Assembly: GCA_003565815.1 (NCBI GenBank)
Contig: PXAS01000049.1
Coordinates: 1 to 8,449 of the forward strand
Reading direction: 5' to 3'
Origin: PVC group bacterium
GTDB taxonomy: Bacteria > Verrucomicrobiota > Kiritimatiellia > SS1-B-03-39 > UBA6053
Length of the DNA: 8,449 nt
Below are positions 7,038 through 8,449 of the stretch, in pieces. The notes under the pieces are model-generated. The model worked only from the letters and a program-made list of their open reading frames with translations, searched no databases and was not told the origin of the DNA. Every line of letters starts with the position of its first letter. The stretch's first letter is position 1. The position numbers and the translations under genes were made by a program.

Positions 7038-7585
7038 TACCCTGTCAACCAGAAATCTTCGGAGAGAACCGTGAGATTCCGGCGGCTTTGCTCTCTATAA
7101 AAAACAACGATGCGATGTATCTCCTTATCTTTTTCGGGGCACAAATCCACTCGGAATCTTACGGTTTCGGCTGTTTTTTTGAGAAGAGGGCCATCGGAGT
7201 TGTAAACTCGCTGATCCCTGCGGAGGGGGGGGCCAATGTGGAGGAAGATGCCAAGATTTTTTACCCTGCGGATGCTTCGCCGTCCTGCGGATTTTTTTGG
7301 GGGAAGGGAATTCTGCGTATGGCGATGCCGCCCCGCGAATCATTTATCGTTTCCAGTGGGATTCCGACGATGATCCGCAGTCCGGCGAAGCATCCGCAGG
7401 ATCACCTCCATTTATATTTTTTCATTTCCTATTTCATTACTCCCAGTCCATCAGCGGGCCCCTGAAGGGATTGGCGGGGTTTTATGGCGGTTTTTTACGG
7501 AAGACCTTGCGAGGGTCTGTTATTTTAATCCAAAAAATCAGCCGTATCTCACGGTCCTATGCGAAGATTTCCGGTTGACAGTGGA
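7038..7585. mobile_element. 548-bp inverted-repeat element (MITE-like) bounded by CTAG, no transposase
   Basis: The element lies between CTAG at 7034-7037 and CTAG at 7586-7589. The first 40 bases of each end (7038-7077 and 7585-7546 in reverse complement) match at 34 of 40 positions, sharing CTGTCAACC, GAAATCTTCG and ACCGTGAGAT. This is a different terminus from the neighbouring 161-bp element. The interior is not gene-like: homopolymer T and G runs, no recognisable protein and only scattered open frames. It contains a second, internal inverted repeat (7265-7400) and a short hairpin (AGACCT/GGGTCT, 7502-7518). It is probably a non-autonomous or decayed transposon derivative; the parent family is not identified. 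Confidence 0.65.
7265..7400. repeat. Internal 28-bp inverted repeat inside the 548-bp element
   Basis: Bases 7265-7292 and the reverse complement of 7373-7400 match at 26 of 28 positions (CCTGCGGATGCTTCGCCG, two mismatches, CTGCGGAT), with 80 bp between them. The centre (7332) is about 21 bp from the centre of the enclosing element, so this is either the inner part of an originally symmetrical element or a nested insertion. Confidence 0.85.
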
Positions 7586-8449
7586 CTAGTCGTTCTTTCC
7601 TTCGTCGAGGATCACACGCATCTTTTCCCACACCGCTTCGGCGGGCAGGGGTGCCGCGAGCAAGGCCGCCGCTTCGCGGACTTGCGAAGGACGGCTGGCG
7701 CCAATTAGCGCCGAGGTACACGCGCCTTCGCGAATGGCCCAAGCGAGCACGAGTTGCGGCAGGGTGCGCCCGTGTTCTTCGGCCAAGGTTTTCAAGGCGT
7801 TGAGTTTCGCGAGGTTTTCCACCGTGAGCCAGGGATCTTCCGTTTTTCCTTGGACCGCTTTTCGGGAGTCCCGGGGAATCCCCGCCAAGTATTTTTCCGT
7901 CAGCAGACCGCCCTGCAGGGGCGAAAAACAAATGGCGCCCATCCCGTGGGCTTTCAGAGTGTGAAAAAGACCCGCTTTTTCCACCTTGCGATCAATGAGG
8001 TTGTATTTGGGTTGGTGAATCACGGGGACGGAAAAATGATTTTCCTTGCATATCCCGACCGCGCGTTCACATTGCTCCGGGCTGTAGTTGGACAGGCCGG
8101 TATAGATGGCTTTTCCCGAGCGGACCAAATGATCCAGGGCGGCCATGGTTTCCTCCAGCGGCGTGTCCGGGTCGAACCTGTGGGAATAAAAGATATCCAC
8201 GTAGTCCAATTGCAGTCTTTTCAGGGACTGTTCGCAGGAGGCGACCAGGTGCTTTCTGCCGCCCCCTCCACCATAGGGTCCCGGCCACATGCGGTATCCG
8301 GCTTTGGTGCTGATGACCAGTTCATCCCGGAGGGCGGTAAACTCCTGTTTCAGGATGCGGCCCACCCGCGCCTCCGCGCTTCCGGGCGGGGGACCGTAAT
8401 TGTTGGCCAGGTCGAAATGGGGAATGCCCAGATCAAAGGCGGTACACAA
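7586..8449 (-). CDS. gpr: L-glyceraldehyde-3-phosphate reductase-like aldo/keto reductase (5' partial)
   Basis: The visible C-terminal 287 residues align well, from memory, with E. coli YghZ/Gpr (AKR14), an NADPH-dependent reductase of L-glyceraldehyde 3-phosphate and methylglyoxal-type aldehydes acting in the cytoplasm. Matching blocks include FDLGIPHFDLANNYGPPPGS, ISTKAGYRMWPGPYG, SLKRLQLDYVDIFYSHR, IHQPKYNL, SPLQGGLLTEKYLAGIP and SALIGASRPSQ. The AKR catalytic tetrad is present: Asp and Tyr in HFDLANNYG, Lys in STKAG and His in YSHR. About 50 N-terminal residues, including the first glycine-rich strand, lie beyond the right edge; the TTG at the edge is an internal Leu codon, not a start. 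It is convergent with the anti-sigma-like gene, and its TAG stop is part of the CTAG at 7586-7589. Family assignment is strong; exact substrate is inferred. Confidence 0.93.
   Translation of the reverse strand: MCTAFDLGIPHFDLANNYGPPPGSAEARVGRILKQEFTALRDELVISTKAGYRMWPGPYGGGGGRKHLVASCEQSLKRLQLDYVDIFYSHRFDPDTPLEETMAALDHLVRSGKAIYTGLSNYSPEQCERAVGICKENHFSVPVIHQPKYNLIDRKVEKAGLFHTLKAHGMGAICFSPLQGGLLTEKYLAGIPRDSRKAVQGKTEDPWLTVENLAKLNALKTLAEEHGRTLPQLVLAWAIREGACTSALIGASRPSQVREAAALLAAPLPAEAVWEKMRVILDEGKND

Noticed and set aside
6938..7465. 175-codon + strand frame and a 93-codon frame at 7297-7578 in the gene-free region
   Set aside because: Both run across the inverted-repeat elements and their boundaries, have no recognisable domain or good ribosome binding site, and owe their length to lack of stops in repeat DNA.
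7502..7518. Hairpin AGACCT/GGGTCT as a stand-alone terminator
   Set aside because: The stem is six pairs with one wobble and is followed only by an interrupted T-rich stretch on the + strand, where no gene ends nearby.
6873..7589. CRISPR array or integron site as explanation for the repeats
   Set aside because: There are no regularly spaced direct repeats with spacers; the structure is inverted repeats at element ends with CTAG boundaries, and no integrase or cas gene is present.

Overview
The window looks like chromosomal DNA from a member of the Verrucomicrobiota, probably Opitutae/Puniceicoccales-like. That placement is an inference from protein style: a PEP-CTERM secreted protein, a C-terminal module resembling the verrucomicrobial TIGR02597 family, and a C-terminal LEYA-G / 've-S-dL--W' module typical of secreted proteins in this phylum. 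No taxonomic marker gene is present.

Layout. (1) Bases 1-3627, + strand: the 3' part of a giant secreted protein with at least six complete SdrD B-like repeats, three of them nearly identical, followed by a TIGR02597-like C-terminus. (2) Bases 3675-5236, + strand: two tandem paralogous secreted proteins overlapping by ATGA. The first ends in a PEP-CTERM anchor; the second has swapped that for a different C-terminal module. (3) Bases 5328-6872, + strand: a tightly overlapping three-gene operon of a small lipid-A-disaccharide-synthase N-terminal-domain (LABN) membrane protein, an ECF sigma factor, and a single-pass membrane protein that is probably its anti-sigma factor. A promoter-like TTGCCA-N17-TATAGC lies upstream. 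(4) Bases 6873-7585: no convincing gene, but two CTAG-bounded inverted-repeat elements of 161 and 548 bp lie back to back. (5) Bases 7586-8449, - strand: the C-terminal 287 residues of an L-glyceraldehyde-3-phosphate reductase-like aldo/keto reductase, running off the right edge.

Genes 1-3 make secreted or surface proteins. The sigma/anti-sigma pair is a typical envelope-signalling unit, and its linkage to a LABN membrane protein hints at an envelope-related regulon; this is inference.

The most unusual structure is the intergenic region. CTAG occurs exactly at the stop codon of the anti-sigma gene, between the two elements, and at the stop codon of the convergent reductase gene. Removing both elements leaves a single CTAG shared by both stop codons, so the two genes may once have overlapped tail-to-tail by 4 bp before two non-autonomous elements inserted into the same site.
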